A stretch of 17,097 nt of DNA, from positions 1-17,097 of the forward strand of contig JADJGZ010000034.1 of the NCBI GenBank assembly GCA_016707785.1, in the 5' to 3' direction. Numbering within the stretch: position 1 is the stretch's first letter; each line of letters starts with the position of its first letter. Source of the stretch: Bacteroidales bacterium (lineage in GTDB: Bacteria > Bacteroidota > Bacteroidia > Bacteroidales > UBA4417). The position numbers and the translations under genes are program-made. This document shows positions 5,920 through 13,869 of this stretch, piece by piece. Under the pieces are notes generated by a model, which was not told where the DNA came from, made no database searches, and saw nothing but the letters and a program-made list of their open reading frames with translations.

Positions 5920-7740
5920 ATGAAAAATCTTCTTTTAGTAGCCTTCCTTTGTCTTTCCATTGCCGGTTGTGCCCAGCAACCCCCTCCCCGACTCATCATC
6001 AGGGCCGATGACATGGGATCCAGCCATTCTGCCAATCTTGCCTGCATCGAAACCGCCAGGAAAGGCATTGTTACCACAATAGAAGTGATGGCGGTTACTC
6101 CCTGGTTCCCCGAAGCCGTAACCTTGCTTGCAGAAAATCCGGATATTGAAGTCGGACTTCACCTTACCCTTACCAGCGAATGGGACCTGGTAAAATGGGG
6201 ACCGCTCACTGACTGCCCTAATCTCAGGGATAAGAACGGGTATTTCTTCCCCCGCTTAAAGGCAAATACATATTACCCCGGCCAATCCGTGGCAGAACAG
6301 CCTTGGACCCTTGCAGAAATTGAGAAAGAATTCAGGGCACAGATTGAACTGGCTCTCAGGAATATCCCACAACTTAGTCATCTTACAGGACATATGGGTT
6401 CCATCGGTCTGAATAAGGAGGTGGCTGAAATGACCTTACGACTCGCCAGGGAATATCATCTCAGCCTGGTTGATGATAACCCCGAAACCAATTATGATAT
6501 TATTGACTCAGGATATCCCGGAACGCATCATTCCTATACCGAAAAGGAAGCATCATTCCTAAGTCTTCTCGATGGGATGGAAGCCGGTAAAACTTATTGT
6601 TTCCTTGAGCATCCGGCTTACGACAATGCAGAAATGCAGGGCATACATCACAAAGGATATGAAAATGTAGCTTCTGATCGTCAAGGGGTTACCGATCTTT
6701 TTACTTCTGAAAAAGTCAGCACTGCCATCAAACAGAAAGGCATTCAGTTAGTAGGATTTAATGAGGTAGTAAATGCACTTCCCCGGAGCACTCCCCAGGC
6801 AGAAAATATGAACCCCACTGCCATAACAAAATACCTGGAAGCCGTGAAGACCCAGAAACAGGAACTTCATAGCCTCATGGTATTAAGGCATGGGAAAGTG
6901 GTAGCTGAGCATTGGTTTGGTGAACATTCGGCACAAAAGAAGCATGTGATGTGGTCGGTTAGTAAATCATTTACTTCAGCAGCTATAGGATTTGCCGTAA
7001 ATGAGAAAAAACTAAAAGTTTCGGATAAGGTAATCTCCTTTTTCCCGGATGATTTGCCTGCTGTAATGACACCAAATCTTGAAAATCTTGAAATCAGGCA
7101 TCTCCTGACGATGACTACCGGACATGCAACAGAACCCGCAGTTGATACATTACCCGGGAATGAGAATTGGGTCAGGGTTTTCCTGGGGACGCCCCTTGCT
7201 TATGAACCCGGAACTTATTACACTTATAACAGTATCGCTACTTATATGCTTTCAGCTATCATAAAAAAGGTTTCAGGAGAAGACTTGCTGGATTACCTGT
7301 ACCCAAGGCTTTTCAGACCATTGGGAATTACAGGTGCAACCTGGGACAAATCACCACAGGGTATTGCATTAGGAGGTTGGGGTTTGTCGCTCAGGACAGA
7401 AGATATGGCAAAATTCGGACAATTCATGCTCCAGAAAGGGGCCTGGAAAGGTGAGCAACTCCTGCCTGAAGCCTGGTTTGAAGAAGCCACCCGCTCATAC
7501 AACAACCAGGGGCCTGCCTGGGCCAAAACAGCGAAAGTAAAAGATAGCGACTGGCTGCAAGGCTATGGTTATCAACTCTGGCGGTGCAGGCATAATGCCT
7601 ACAGGGCTGATGGAATGGTCGGACAGTTTATTATTGTTATCCCTGACAAAGATGCCGTAGTTGTAACAACAGCCAATATCCCGGATATGCAGGCAGAGAT
7701 TAACCTGATTTGGAAGTATATTTTACCCGCTTTTAAATAA
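5920..7740 (+). CDS. Lipoprotein fusing ChbG/YdjC-type deacetylase and beta-lactamase-like serine hydrolase
   Basis: A 606-residue two-domain protein. Residues 1-17 are a lipoprotein signal with lipobox I14-A15-G16-C17. Residues about 24-285 match ChbG/HpnK (YdjC) carbohydrate deacetylases: RADD (28-31) supplies the metal Asp, GLHL (79-82, H81) the first metal His, and SHLTGHMG (153-160) corresponds to the usual HxDxH segment, with Thr where many members have Asp; HPAYD (231-235) is a further conserved stretch. Residues about 300-606 are a class C beta-lactamase/CubicO-type domain: SVSK (346-349, S346 nucleophile, K349), YNS (436-438) and DGMVGQF (564-570) in place of the KTG/HxG motif. It is likely anchored in the cell envelope facing the periplasm or exterior, acting on amino-sugar and ester or amide bonds. 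The next gene starts 1 bp after the stop. The domains are clear; substrates are unknown. Confidence 0.88.
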   Translation: MKNLLLVAFLCLSIAGCAQQPPPRLIIRADDMGSSHSANLACIETARKGIVTTIEVMAVTPWFPEAVTLLAENPDIEVGLHLTLTSEWDLVKWGPLTDCPNLRDKNGYFFPRLKANTYYPGQSVAEQPWTLAEIEKEFRAQIELALRNIPQLSHLTGHMGSIGLNKEVAEMTLRLAREYHLSLVDDNPETNYDIIDSGYPGTHHSYTEKEASFLSLLDGMEAGKTYCFLEHPAYDNAEMQGIHHKGYENVASDRQGVTDLFTSEKVSTAIKQKGIQLVGFNEVVNALPRSTPQAENMNPTAITKYLEAVKTQKQELHSLMVLRHGKVVAEHWFGEHSAQKKHVMWSVSKSFTSAAIGFAVNEKKLKVSDKVISFFPDDLPAVMTPNLENLEIRHLLTMTTGHATEPAVDTLPGNENWVRVFLGTPLAYEPGTYYTYNSIATYMLSAIIKKVSGEDLLDYLYPRLFRPLGITGATWDKSPQGIALGGWGLSLRTEDMAKFGQFMLQKGAWKGEQLLPEAWFEEATRSYNNQGPAWAKTAKVKDSDWLQGYGYQLWRCRHNAYRADGMVGQFIIVIPDKDAVVVTTANIPDMQAEINLIWKYILPAFK

Positions 7741-7741
7741 C

Positions 7742-9154
7742 ATGAGAAGCTATTCGAGTTACAAAGTCCTGTTCACTGATATAAGGTTCTGGATCTTGAT
7801 TTTCTTTCTGATCCGTTTGATTGGAATCACAAATCCACCACTGGAGATTGGACATAACTGGAGACAATGTCTCACCAATATGGTAGCCAGGAATTTCCTG
7901 GAAACAGATGCCAATATACTATATCCAAGGATAGATATGGGTGGCAATCGAACAGGGATCATAGGTACAGAATTTCCCTTATTTAACTACCTCATCTACC
8001 TGGTTTCACTGCTTTTCGACTATACTCACTGGTATGGCAGGCTTATAAACCTGGTAGTTTCAAGTATTGGAATTTATTACTTCAGCAAACTGGTAGAATT
8101 GTTAACTGACAAAAAAACAGCCCTGTATTCAGGAATTATTTTGTTATCCTCCATCTGGTTTGCTTTTTCAAGGAAAATAATGCCTGATACTTTCAGTGTT
8201 GCCCTCGTCATCATCGGGCTTTATGCTGGATTCCAGTTTCTTCTGACAGGAAAAGCCCGGAGCCTTATTTTTTACTTCTTTTTTATCACACTGGGTATGT
8301 TATGCAAGATCCCGGCATTAAGCCTGGTTTCTGTCGTTGGTTTAGTACTGATTATCAAGCAGATAGAAATAACCAGAAAGATTCTCATTGTATCTGTCAC
8401 AGCCTTAAGTGTCCTGGTAGTCAGCAGTTGGTATTTCTATTGGGTTCCCTACCTGGTAGATACCTATCGATACCAGTTATATTTTCCGAAAGGGTTTGCA
8501 GAAGGGTTTATGGAAATAACCCCGTTAATCCCTGAATTCCTTGAGAAGTTCTATTTCAGTTCCCTGAATTCTTACATAGCTTTCGGATTTTTCCTGGCAG
8601 GAATATTCTTTCTTATCCGGAAAAACAACCTTTTACTAAATTCAGGCTTACTGGTGATTACCGGCATCTTCCTCGTTTTTACTTTGAAAACTGGTTCCGT
8701 ATTTCCATTACATAACTATTATATTATTCCGTTTACTCCAATTATGGCTTTCATAGCAGGATTCGGACTAAAACAAATTCCAGGCAAATTCGGCATATTT
8801 ATACTCCTCCTTATAGCCATTGAAGGGATTGCCAACCAGCAACATGACTTCTTTATCAATAAAAAGGAAACTTACAAACCCGGACTGGAACAAATCGTCC
8901 AAAAGCATATTCCGGAGCAACAAAAAATCCTGATCAATGGCGGTCCTTCTCCCCAGGAAATTTACTTCGCTCACAGGAAAGGCTGGACCTCAGATAACTC
9001 CATCCTGTCCGTACCAAAACTTGATAGTTTGGCAAAGTTGGGTGCAGCTTTCCTGGTGATAAATAAACATACCTATCCTGATCATTTTGGATACTACCCT
9101 TTGATATTTGATGATAACGACTACTCCATTTACCGCTTGAAGAAAAATAATTAA
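7742..9154 (+). CDS. GT39-like (PMT_2) membrane glycosyltransferase
   Basis: A 470-residue polytopic protein with about ten hydrophobic segments, a first helix at 16-30 and a first outer loop with PPLEIGHNWRQ (32-42), MVARNF (47-52) and LYPRIDMGG (60-68) followed by TEFPLFNY (76-83). This arrangement is typical of Bacteroidota members of the glycosyltransferase 39/ArnT-like superfamily, which use a polyprenyl-phosphate sugar donor and transfer sugar outside the inner membrane. A soluble C-terminal tail of about 95 residues follows the last helix. It starts 1 bp after the deacetylase/hydrolase stop, so the two form an operon and may act on the same envelope glycan. Donor and acceptor cannot be deduced. 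Confidence 0.82.
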   Translation: MRSYSSYKVLFTDIRFWILIFFLIRLIGITNPPLEIGHNWRQCLTNMVARNFLETDANILYPRIDMGGNRTGIIGTEFPLFNYLIYLVSLLFDYTHWYGRLINLVVSSIGIYYFSKLVELLTDKKTALYSGIILLSSIWFAFSRKIMPDTFSVALVIIGLYAGFQFLLTGKARSLIFYFFFITLGMLCKIPALSLVSVVGLVLIIKQIEITRKILIVSVTALSVLVVSSWYFYWVPYLVDTYRYQLYFPKGFAEGFMEITPLIPEFLEKFYFSSLNSYIAFGFFLAGIFFLIRKNNLLLNSGLLVITGIFLVFTLKTGSVFPLHNYYIIPFTPIMAFIAGFGLKQIPGKFGIFILLLIAIEGIANQQHDFFINKKETYKPGLEQIVQKHIPEQQKILINGGPSPQEIYFAHRKGWTSDNSILSVPKLDSLAKLGAAFLVINKHTYPDHFGYYPLIFDDNDYSIYRLKKNN

Positions 9155-9456
9155 TGCGAAATTGATGATATTTTTAAATTCGAAAAATTCTCGCACCAAA
9201 TAATTTTCTTCCCCTGATACTGATATTCGAATAAATTGTAAATTCCGTTAATTTTTATGAATTATTGTCAAGTCGCTTCAGATTTATGCAATGCTATAAT
9301 TCCGAAAATCAGAAATACCTATGAACAAGTCAAGGTCCTTTTTAGTTTAAATGACCATAATTTGTTCTACTCTTTCTGCTTGTCATACTAATTTCCTACT
9401 TATTTCAACCTTATACTTCATCCTGCATATTATTTCAATCATTAAAACCCTTACCA
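9155..9456. other. 302-bp AT-rich spacer with no recognised element
   Basis: No credible reading frame, RNA gene or array was found. It must hold the promoter of the gene at 9457; TACTTATTTC about 55 bp upstream of the start is only a weak -7-like match. No hairpin with a T-run follows the glycosyltransferase stop. Confidence 0.4.
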
Positions 9457-10218
9457 ATGAAAAACAAAATTTTAGTTATCATTCTGCTTATGGGCTTTAC
9501 AGCTCATAATGCCATCAGCCAGGTAGAAATCAAGTATTTCAAAGGCCAGAAACAAACCATGGAATTCGATTTCTTCCAGGGACCTGATGCTGCTGATTTC
9601 GGTACAACCTTCAAAGGATTCGGAAGCCTTGGAAATACTTTCGAAAAATCGATGATTTCCATTGATGGGAAGTATCTTGGTTTGTTTGCCAATCTAGGTT
9701 ATTCCATTCGTTATTATCGTTTCCAGGAAAACCTGAAATTCAGCCTAAACGAAGGTGTCACCAACTATGAGATCGTGAAAAACCCGGATTATGAATTCAC
9801 TAATAAATTCTTCAGCTGGAGTAAAAACAAGATGGTGATTGGATACCTGCTTGTACCGGTTGGAATTGACATTAAAACAAAATATGCAGATGTGAGGTTA
9901 CAGGCTTCTTATACCCGCTACATTGCAGGTAAGCATAAAGTTAAATATGTTGATCCGGATGATGAATTTGAACAGCGCGGAAAAGTATTCCTTGGCTTCC
10001 TGGTGGCAGATGAGAAAGAAAAATACAAAACCCCGAATAGTGACTTTAAGGAATTCAACCTGAATAAAAACAATGTGACAGCTGCTTTTGAAATCATCCC
10101 AAAGAAAGAAGGAAAACGCATGTTTGGAATTGGTTTCCGGTATGATGTCCTGCCACTGTTTGTGGATGGGAAAGGTCCTGAAATTCATGAAGTAGCCATT
10201 TATCTTACATCGTATTAA
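9457..10218 (+). CDS. Secreted protein of unknown function, probable outer-membrane beta-barrel
   Basis: A 253-residue protein with a signal peptide (1-21, MKNKILVIILLMGF...AISQ, cleavage probably near A19-I-S-Q). The mature part alternates aromatic and hydrophobic residues in short strands (for example YLGLFANLGYSIRYYRF, 73-89, and VIGYLLVPVGIDI, 127-139), and the protein ends in IYLTSY, features of small Bacteroidota outer-membrane barrels. No catalytic motif or known family is recognised. It precedes another secreted protein by 50 bp on the same strand. The location is inferred; the function is unknown. Confidence 0.7.
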   Translation: MKNKILVIILLMGFTAHNAISQVEIKYFKGQKQTMEFDFFQGPDAADFGTTFKGFGSLGNTFEKSMISIDGKYLGLFANLGYSIRYYRFQENLKFSLNEGVTNYEIVKNPDYEFTNKFFSWSKNKMVIGYLLVPVGIDIKTKYADVRLQASYTRYIAGKHKVKYVDPDDEFEQRGKVFLGFLVADEKEKYKTPNSDFKEFNLNKNNVTAAFEIIPKKEGKRMFGIGFRYDVLPLFVDGKGPEIHEVAIYLTSY

Positions 10219-10240
10219 AAGAAAAAATCCTTCATCAACC

Positions 10241-10248
10241 TATTTTTG
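10241..10248 (+). promoter_or_regulatory. Candidate -7 element TATTTTTG before the gene at 10269
   Basis: Exact TAnnTTTG match, 20 bp before the ATG at 10269 and inside the 50-bp gap after the preceding secreted-protein gene. No -33 TTTG is seen in the A-rich DNA upstream. If used, the downstream gene would be transcribed separately as well as by read-through. Confidence 0.35.
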
Positions 10249-10268
10249 TTCCTTTTACGAAATCGAAT

Positions 10269-11303
10269 ATGAGGATTTGTGTCAGCTTATTTTTTGTCAG
10301 TGCCTTGGTATTTGCATCCAAGGCTTATAGCCAGCCAGACTGGAAAAAGTATGAGTATCCTGACCAGAAATTCAACATCAGTTTTCCGCAAGTGCCTGAA
10401 TTCGAGATAGACACCTCGGATTTCAACGGCAGTTTTCTGTATGATTATTTTTGGGGAACAAGCATAGATGATGAAAATCAGCCAAATACCTATTACAGTG
10501 TAGGACTGATCTCCTATCCGCCTGAATACATACATTCAGATTCAGCACTAGACTTAGTTGAAGGATTCATCAATTCTTCTCAAACCAGTTTGGAAGAAGA
10601 TGAAGACTATATAAAAATTTATTCCCAACTCATTGAATTTAAAGGATATCCAGGCAAGATTTTCAGATGGAAAAATAAATCATCTGATGCTTGCCTGGAA
10701 TTCCGGGTATTCCTGGTGCAAAACCACCTTTTTGAATTGATTTTGGTTACACGGGCTGGAAGCTATTTCAACAAGGAGGGCACAAATTTCTTTAATTCAT
10801 TTGAGTTAAACGGCTTAGAAGATGGGACGTTTATTGTACCCATGGTTGAAGCAAATAACCGACTGAAAATTGACTTCCCTGGAACTGCCACAACACAAAA
10901 CCAACTTGTAGATTCCCCATATGGTAAGCTGAATCTCGATATGAAAATTTATGAACCGAAAGACGAATCAGATGTGATGGTTTACATATCCATGGAAACA
11001 ATCTACCCCGAAGGATCCATCAATCCCTCTGATTCCTACGATTTGAATTCATTCTATAAAAGTTCCATTGACGGTTCCATGGCATCTGTGAATGCCCAGC
11101 TCATATCAATAACTGATATTGAATATAAAGGCCATCCTGGCAAGGAATATCGATGTTATTACGGCGATGGTATTGCTTTAATGAATTATCGATTGTTTTA
11201 TATTGATGATCATTTTTACACATTTGGTGTAATAACAACTCCTAAGAAAGAAGGAAATAAAACTGCTAAAAGATTTTTGAATTCTTTCTCGATCAACGAT
11301 TAG
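10269..11303 (+). CDS. Secreted protein with two internal repeats, unknown function
   Basis: A 344-residue protein with a signal peptide (1-22, ending KAYSQ). The mature chain is two similar halves, about 33-181 and 198-343. Aligned landmarks are FNISFPQVP / LKIDFPGTA, EFKGYPGKIFRW (123-134) / EYKGHPGKEYRC (285-296), and FFNSFEL (174-180) / FLNSFSI (336-342). The pattern (amphipathic strand ending in FP, then YKGxPGK, then a C-terminal NSF) resembles PsbP/DUF1795-like alpha-beta domains seen in exported proteins, but I do not assign the family firmly. It is likely periplasmic or surface exposed. Confidence 0.72.
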   Translation: MRICVSLFFVSALVFASKAYSQPDWKKYEYPDQKFNISFPQVPEFEIDTSDFNGSFLYDYFWGTSIDDENQPNTYYSVGLISYPPEYIHSDSALDLVEGFINSSQTSLEEDEDYIKIYSQLIEFKGYPGKIFRWKNKSSDACLEFRVFLVQNHLFELILVTRAGSYFNKEGTNFFNSFELNGLEDGTFIVPMVEANNRLKIDFPGTATTQNQLVDSPYGKLNLDMKIYEPKDESDVMVYISMETIYPEGSINPSDSYDLNSFYKSSIDGSMASVNAQLISITDIEYKGHPGKEYRCYYGDGIALMNYRLFYIDDHFYTFGVITTPKKEGNKTAKRFLNSFSIND

Positions 11304-11333
11304 CTAAGAAAAATAGTAAGACTCAATTGAAGT

Positions 11334-12629
11334 CTAATCCAGAACTTCCAGTGATACCTTTTCCACTTTGGTCAAATCCTTTTCATAGAAAAAAGAACCG
11401 GCAAAGAATAAAGCAGCGGCAACCATCAATGCAATAGGCAGCAGGCTGAAAGCTGTCTGGATATTATATGCATCAGAAATGGCACCCATTACGATTGGAC
11501 CCATTGAAGCGCCCAAAAGGTTCTGTATGACTACTGCAATGGCATAGGAAATGGCTCTCATCCCGGCATGCACTACATCCTGGGTTACGGCAGCTGCGGC
11601 TGAAATAAAAGCTGTTACTGATATACCTACAGAAAGTAGTATCATGTACTGCATTTCTCCTGAAAATACACTAAAAGCCAGGAACATCAGGCAGGCGGAT
11701 AATAAAGTGGTAATAGTTGGTAACAGGAGCCTTGCATTTACCCGTGATTTCCTCCATCGGTCGGTGATATACCCTCCAAGTGGTGCACCAATGATGGCCA
11801 CCAGTAAGACAGCACTTGACATTAAACCTGCTTTGCTTTCAGGAATCCCCTGTACCCTGTGGAAATAGGTTGGCAACCAGGTAAGCAATGAAGTTGTTGT
11901 GAATACTACACCCGCCATTCCGAAATAGGTGAACATCAGGGAAGGTTTTTGAATAAATTCAATGAACATATCCCGAATGGACATTTTTACTTTCTTATGT
12001 TCAGGAGTATTAGATTCCTCCTTTACAAGGCTGATTGTTTTGTAGTCTTTTACAAAGAAGAAAAGGATTGCAATAAAAAGTCCTGGTATCGCTACAATCC
12101 CAAGCGCATGTCTCCAACCCCATTGGGTGGCGATGATACCTCCGACAGCTACACCTATAGCACTTCCCAAAGGGATGGATGCATTCCATAGTCCCATCAT
12201 CCATGAACGTTTTTCGACAGGGTACAAGGCTGAGATCATAGCTGATCCTCCCGGGGCATAACCGGCTTCACCCACACCAATCACTGAGCGAGCATAAAAG
12301 AGATGCCTGAAATTCAGGGAGAAGGCACCCAATCCTGTGGCCACACTCCACACCAGAGCCATCATTCCGATGGTTTTGCGCCGACTCCAACGGTCGACAA
12401 GAATAGATATGGGAAAGGTAAAAAGTACAATAGACCAATAAACAGCCGATACCAACATCCCACATTGAGTATCAGTCAGACCCCAGTCAGTTTTCAGAAA
12501 AGGAAACAAGGAAGTGATTACCATCCTGTCGACATAATCAAACATGTACAGCAGGAATAACAGGGCGAAAATATAATTTGTGTACTTTCGGGTAAAAAGG
12601 TAACCTCCAGGAACAATTTTGTCTTTCAT
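11334..12629 (-). CDS. MFS transporter (Spinster/anion-cation symporter-like)
   Basis: A 431-residue, twelve-helix major facilitator transporter. Signature features are FDYVDRMVI (30-38) at the end of helix 1, typical of Spinster/ACS-type carriers, motif A as D79-R-W-S-R-R-K85 between helices 2 and 3, and GVGEAGYAPGG in helix 4, with a second-half counterpart of motif A (GGYITDRWRKS). These families move organic anions, sugar acids or lipids by proton or sodium coupling in the inner membrane; the substrate cannot be read from the sequence. It is convergent with the gene ending at 11303 and has no operon partner, so the substrate has no contextual clue. Confidence 0.88.
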   Translation of the reverse strand: MKDKIVPGGYLFTRKYTNYIFALLFLLYMFDYVDRMVITSLFPFLKTDWGLTDTQCGMLVSAVYWSIVLFTFPISILVDRWSRRKTIGMMALVWSVATGLGAFSLNFRHLFYARSVIGVGEAGYAPGGSAMISALYPVEKRSWMMGLWNASIPLGSAIGVAVGGIIATQWGWRHALGIVAIPGLFIAILFFFVKDYKTISLVKEESNTPEHKKVKMSIRDMFIEFIQKPSLMFTYFGMAGVVFTTTSLLTWLPTYFHRVQGIPESKAGLMSSAVLLVAIIGAPLGGYITDRWRKSRVNARLLLPTITTLLSACLMFLAFSVFSGEMQYMILLSVGISVTAFISAAAAVTQDVVHAGMRAISYAIAVVIQNLLGASMGPIVMGAISDAYNIQTAFSLLPIALMVAAALFFAGSFFYEKDLTKVEKVSLEVLD

Positions 12630-12765
12630 AGCATTACTTTTTGATGCTTAATATGTGACCTATTGCTGCAATTTCTCATGCCTTTATCTTACGAAAATAT
12701 CTTAATTTTTTAATATTTCCAATTCTGAAGAAATTTTGACCTGAATATTCTTGTAAGTAAAGGCT

Positions 12766-12773
12766 TACCTTTG
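12766..12773 (+). promoter_or_regulatory. Candidate -7 element TACCTTTG for the S4 gene
   Basis: Exact match to TAnnTTTG, 31 bp before the ATG at 12805. A TTTG at 12735-12738 could be the -33 element, but the 27-bp gap is longer than usual, so the -33 assignment is uncertain. Confidence 0.45.
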
Positions 12774-12804
12774 TTTTTTTGAATCCATTAAAAACCAATT
12801 CAAC

Positions 12805-13011
12805 ATGGAATTTCATCTGGAAAACCAGGAGTTCATAGAACTGATCAAACTGCTAAAACTCATGGGACTGGTAGATTCAGGGAGTGAAGCAAAATTGGTT
12901 GTGGAGATGGGAAAGGTAAAAGTCAATGAGCAGGTAGAATTCCGCAAGAGAAACAAGATCAGAAGCGGTGACAAAGTGGAATATGCTGGTAATACTATTG
13001 TTGTGAAATGA
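12805..13011 (+). CDS. ybcJ: S4-domain RNA-binding protein, YbcJ-like
   Basis: A 68-residue protein that is a single S4-type RNA-binding domain. It follows the E. coli YbcJ pattern from end to end: FIELIKLLKLMGLVDSG (10-26), SEAKLVVEMGKVKVNEQVE (27-45), FRKRNKIRSGDKVEY (46-60) and a final beta strand (61-68). Basic residues K48/R49/K51 and the GKVKVN turn are the usual RNA contacts of the fold. It is cytoplasmic and probably binds structured RNA such as rRNA; the precise target is unknown. It stands alone with a good -7 element upstream. Its stop codon TGA (13009-13011) overlaps the first unit of a GRGTGCT repeat array. Confidence 0.87.
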   Translation: MEFHLENQEFIELIKLLKLMGLVDSGSEAKLVVEMGKVKVNEQVEFRKRNKIRSGDKVEYAGNTIVVK

Positions 13012-13046
13012 GTGCTGGGTGCTGAGTGCTGAGTGCCCCGAAGGGG
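13010..13046. repeat. GRGTGCT array plus CCCC-GAA-GGGG hairpin
   Basis: Units GAGTGCT, GGGTGCT, GAGTGCT and GAGTGCC fill 13010-13037. A 4-bp CCCC/GGGG stem with loop GAA follows at 13036-13046. The first two bases of the first unit are the last two of the S4 stop codon. Confidence 0.75.
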
Positions 13047-13248
13047 AGCCTTGGGCTGTGAGTTTTAGATTTCGGATATCTAATTGCGGATTGCGGATTT
13101 GGCAGGCTTCAAAATGTTAAATATTGAACACAAAACTCTAAATCAATAAGTTAGAATTTACTTTTTCATTTAATATTTAGTGTTGATTATTTGTTATTCC
13201 TTTTTGCCCACAAGATCGAAAATGGTTGACTGATTTGGATTCCAATAG
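13045..13248. repeat. Copy 1 of a 243-bp-period tandem duplication
   Basis: 204 bp that recur at 13288-13487. It begins with GGAGCCTTGGGCTGTGAG, includes two ATTGCGG heptamers (13083-13096), and ends GATTTGGATTCCAATAG. There is no reading frame of note. See the second copy for the differences. Confidence 0.92.
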
Positions 13249-13255
13249 CCTGGCC

Positions 13256-13269
13256 AGGTGCTGAGTGCT
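13256..13269. repeat. Two-unit GRGTGCT-type array between the duplicated copies
   Basis: AGGTGCT and GAGTGCT, followed by GGCCGGGTGCCCCGATGAGG and the GGAGCC start of copy 2. It is the degenerate counterpart of the array at 13010-13046. Confidence 0.6.
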
Positions 13270-13287
13270 GGCCGGGTGCCCCGATGA

Positions 13288-13487
13288 GGAGCCTTGGGCT
13301 GTGAGTTTTAGATTTCGGATATCTAATTGCGGATTGCGGATTTGGCAGGCTTCAAAATGTTAAATATTGAACACAAACTCAAATCAATAAGTTAGAATTT
13401 ACTTTTCATTTAATTTTAGTGTTGATTATTTGTTATTCCTTTTGCCCACAAGATCGAAAAATGGTTGACTGATTTGGATTCCAATAG
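13288..13487. repeat. Copy 2 of the tandem duplication
   Basis: 200 bp matching 13045-13248 with no base substitution by my alignment and six single-base length differences: A run 4 to 3 and one T lost near 13372-13382, T run 5 to 4 near 13403, one A lost near 13416, T run 5 to 4 near 13440, and A run 4 to 5 near 13459. The two copies are linked by a short GRGTGCT array with surrounding sequence that does diverge by substitution. Confidence 0.92.
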
Positions 13488-13491
13488 GCCC

Positions 13492-13536
13492 AGGTGCTGA
13501 GTGCTGTGTGCTGGTGCTGAGGGGAGCCTTTGGCTC
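13492..13536. repeat. GRGTGCT-type array closed by GAGCC-TTT-GGCTC hairpin
   Basis: AGGTGCT, GAGTGCT, GTGTGCT and a further GGTGCTG word lead to GAGCC (13524-13528), loop TTT and GGCTC (13532-13536). It has the same modular order as 5616-5714. Confidence 0.68.
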
Positions 13537-13561
13537 TGGCTGGAAAAAGATCCAAGATTTA

Positions 13562-13577
13562 TCCACCATCTGGCGGA
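13562..13577. repeat. REP-like hairpin TCCACC-ATCT-GGCGGA
   Basis: A 6-bp stem with one G-T-type mismatch position (A opposite C-equivalent in the arm) and a 4-base loop. It matches the hairpin at 5566-5581 in arms and loop length. Confidence 0.42.
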
Positions 13578-13650
13578 CCAAGTTCCAAGCCGCCTGACCG
13601 AATGGAAAAAATCATATTGAGAGTATAGCTTTCAGTCGGGCAGGTCCCTA

Positions 13651-13826
13651 AGATCCAAAATCCAACATTAAACATCAGACATCAAACATTAGACATCCGA
13701 CATCCCCAATCCGCAATCCGCAATCCGCAATTAACATCCCAAATTAGACATCCAACATCAAACTCCGACATCAAACCAGACATCAAACATCAGACATCCG
13801 ACATCCCACATCATTAGACATCAAAC
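13651..13826. repeat. Mixed heptamer array (RACATCN)n with internal (CCGCAAT)3
   Basis: Units such as AACATCA, GACATCA, AACATTA, GACATCC and GACATCC follow each other with 7-bp spacing, then three exact CCGCAAT units (13711-13731, preceded by CCCCAAT at 13704-13710), then further RACATCN units, partly out of phase, to about 13826. CCGCAAT is the reverse complement of the ATTGCGG pair in both duplicated copies. The array ends about 44 bp before the dioxygenase start. Confidence 0.8.
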
Positions 13827-13869
13827 TTATTCCCCATTCCCTTGTTTTAAGAGCAGACAGATCAACACT

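Noticed and set aside
5660..5923. Frame encoding an Phe/Ser/His-rich repetitive peptide
   Set aside because: It is a translation of the GRGTGCT and TTTTTCA repeat arrays.
1750..9228. The 12-mer ATACTGATATTC appears near 1750 and again near 9217, both upstream of genes
   Set aside because: In an AT-rich 17-kb window several shared 12-mers are expected by chance, and the flanks do not match.
11319..11335. AGACT/AGTCT inverted repeat between convergent genes
   Set aside because: Five-base stem, seven-base loop, and it overlaps the transporter stop codon; too weak for a bidirectional terminator.
13010..13826. CRISPR array
   Set aside because: The repeats are contiguous 7-bp words without spacers, plus one 200-bp duplication; no cas gene is present.
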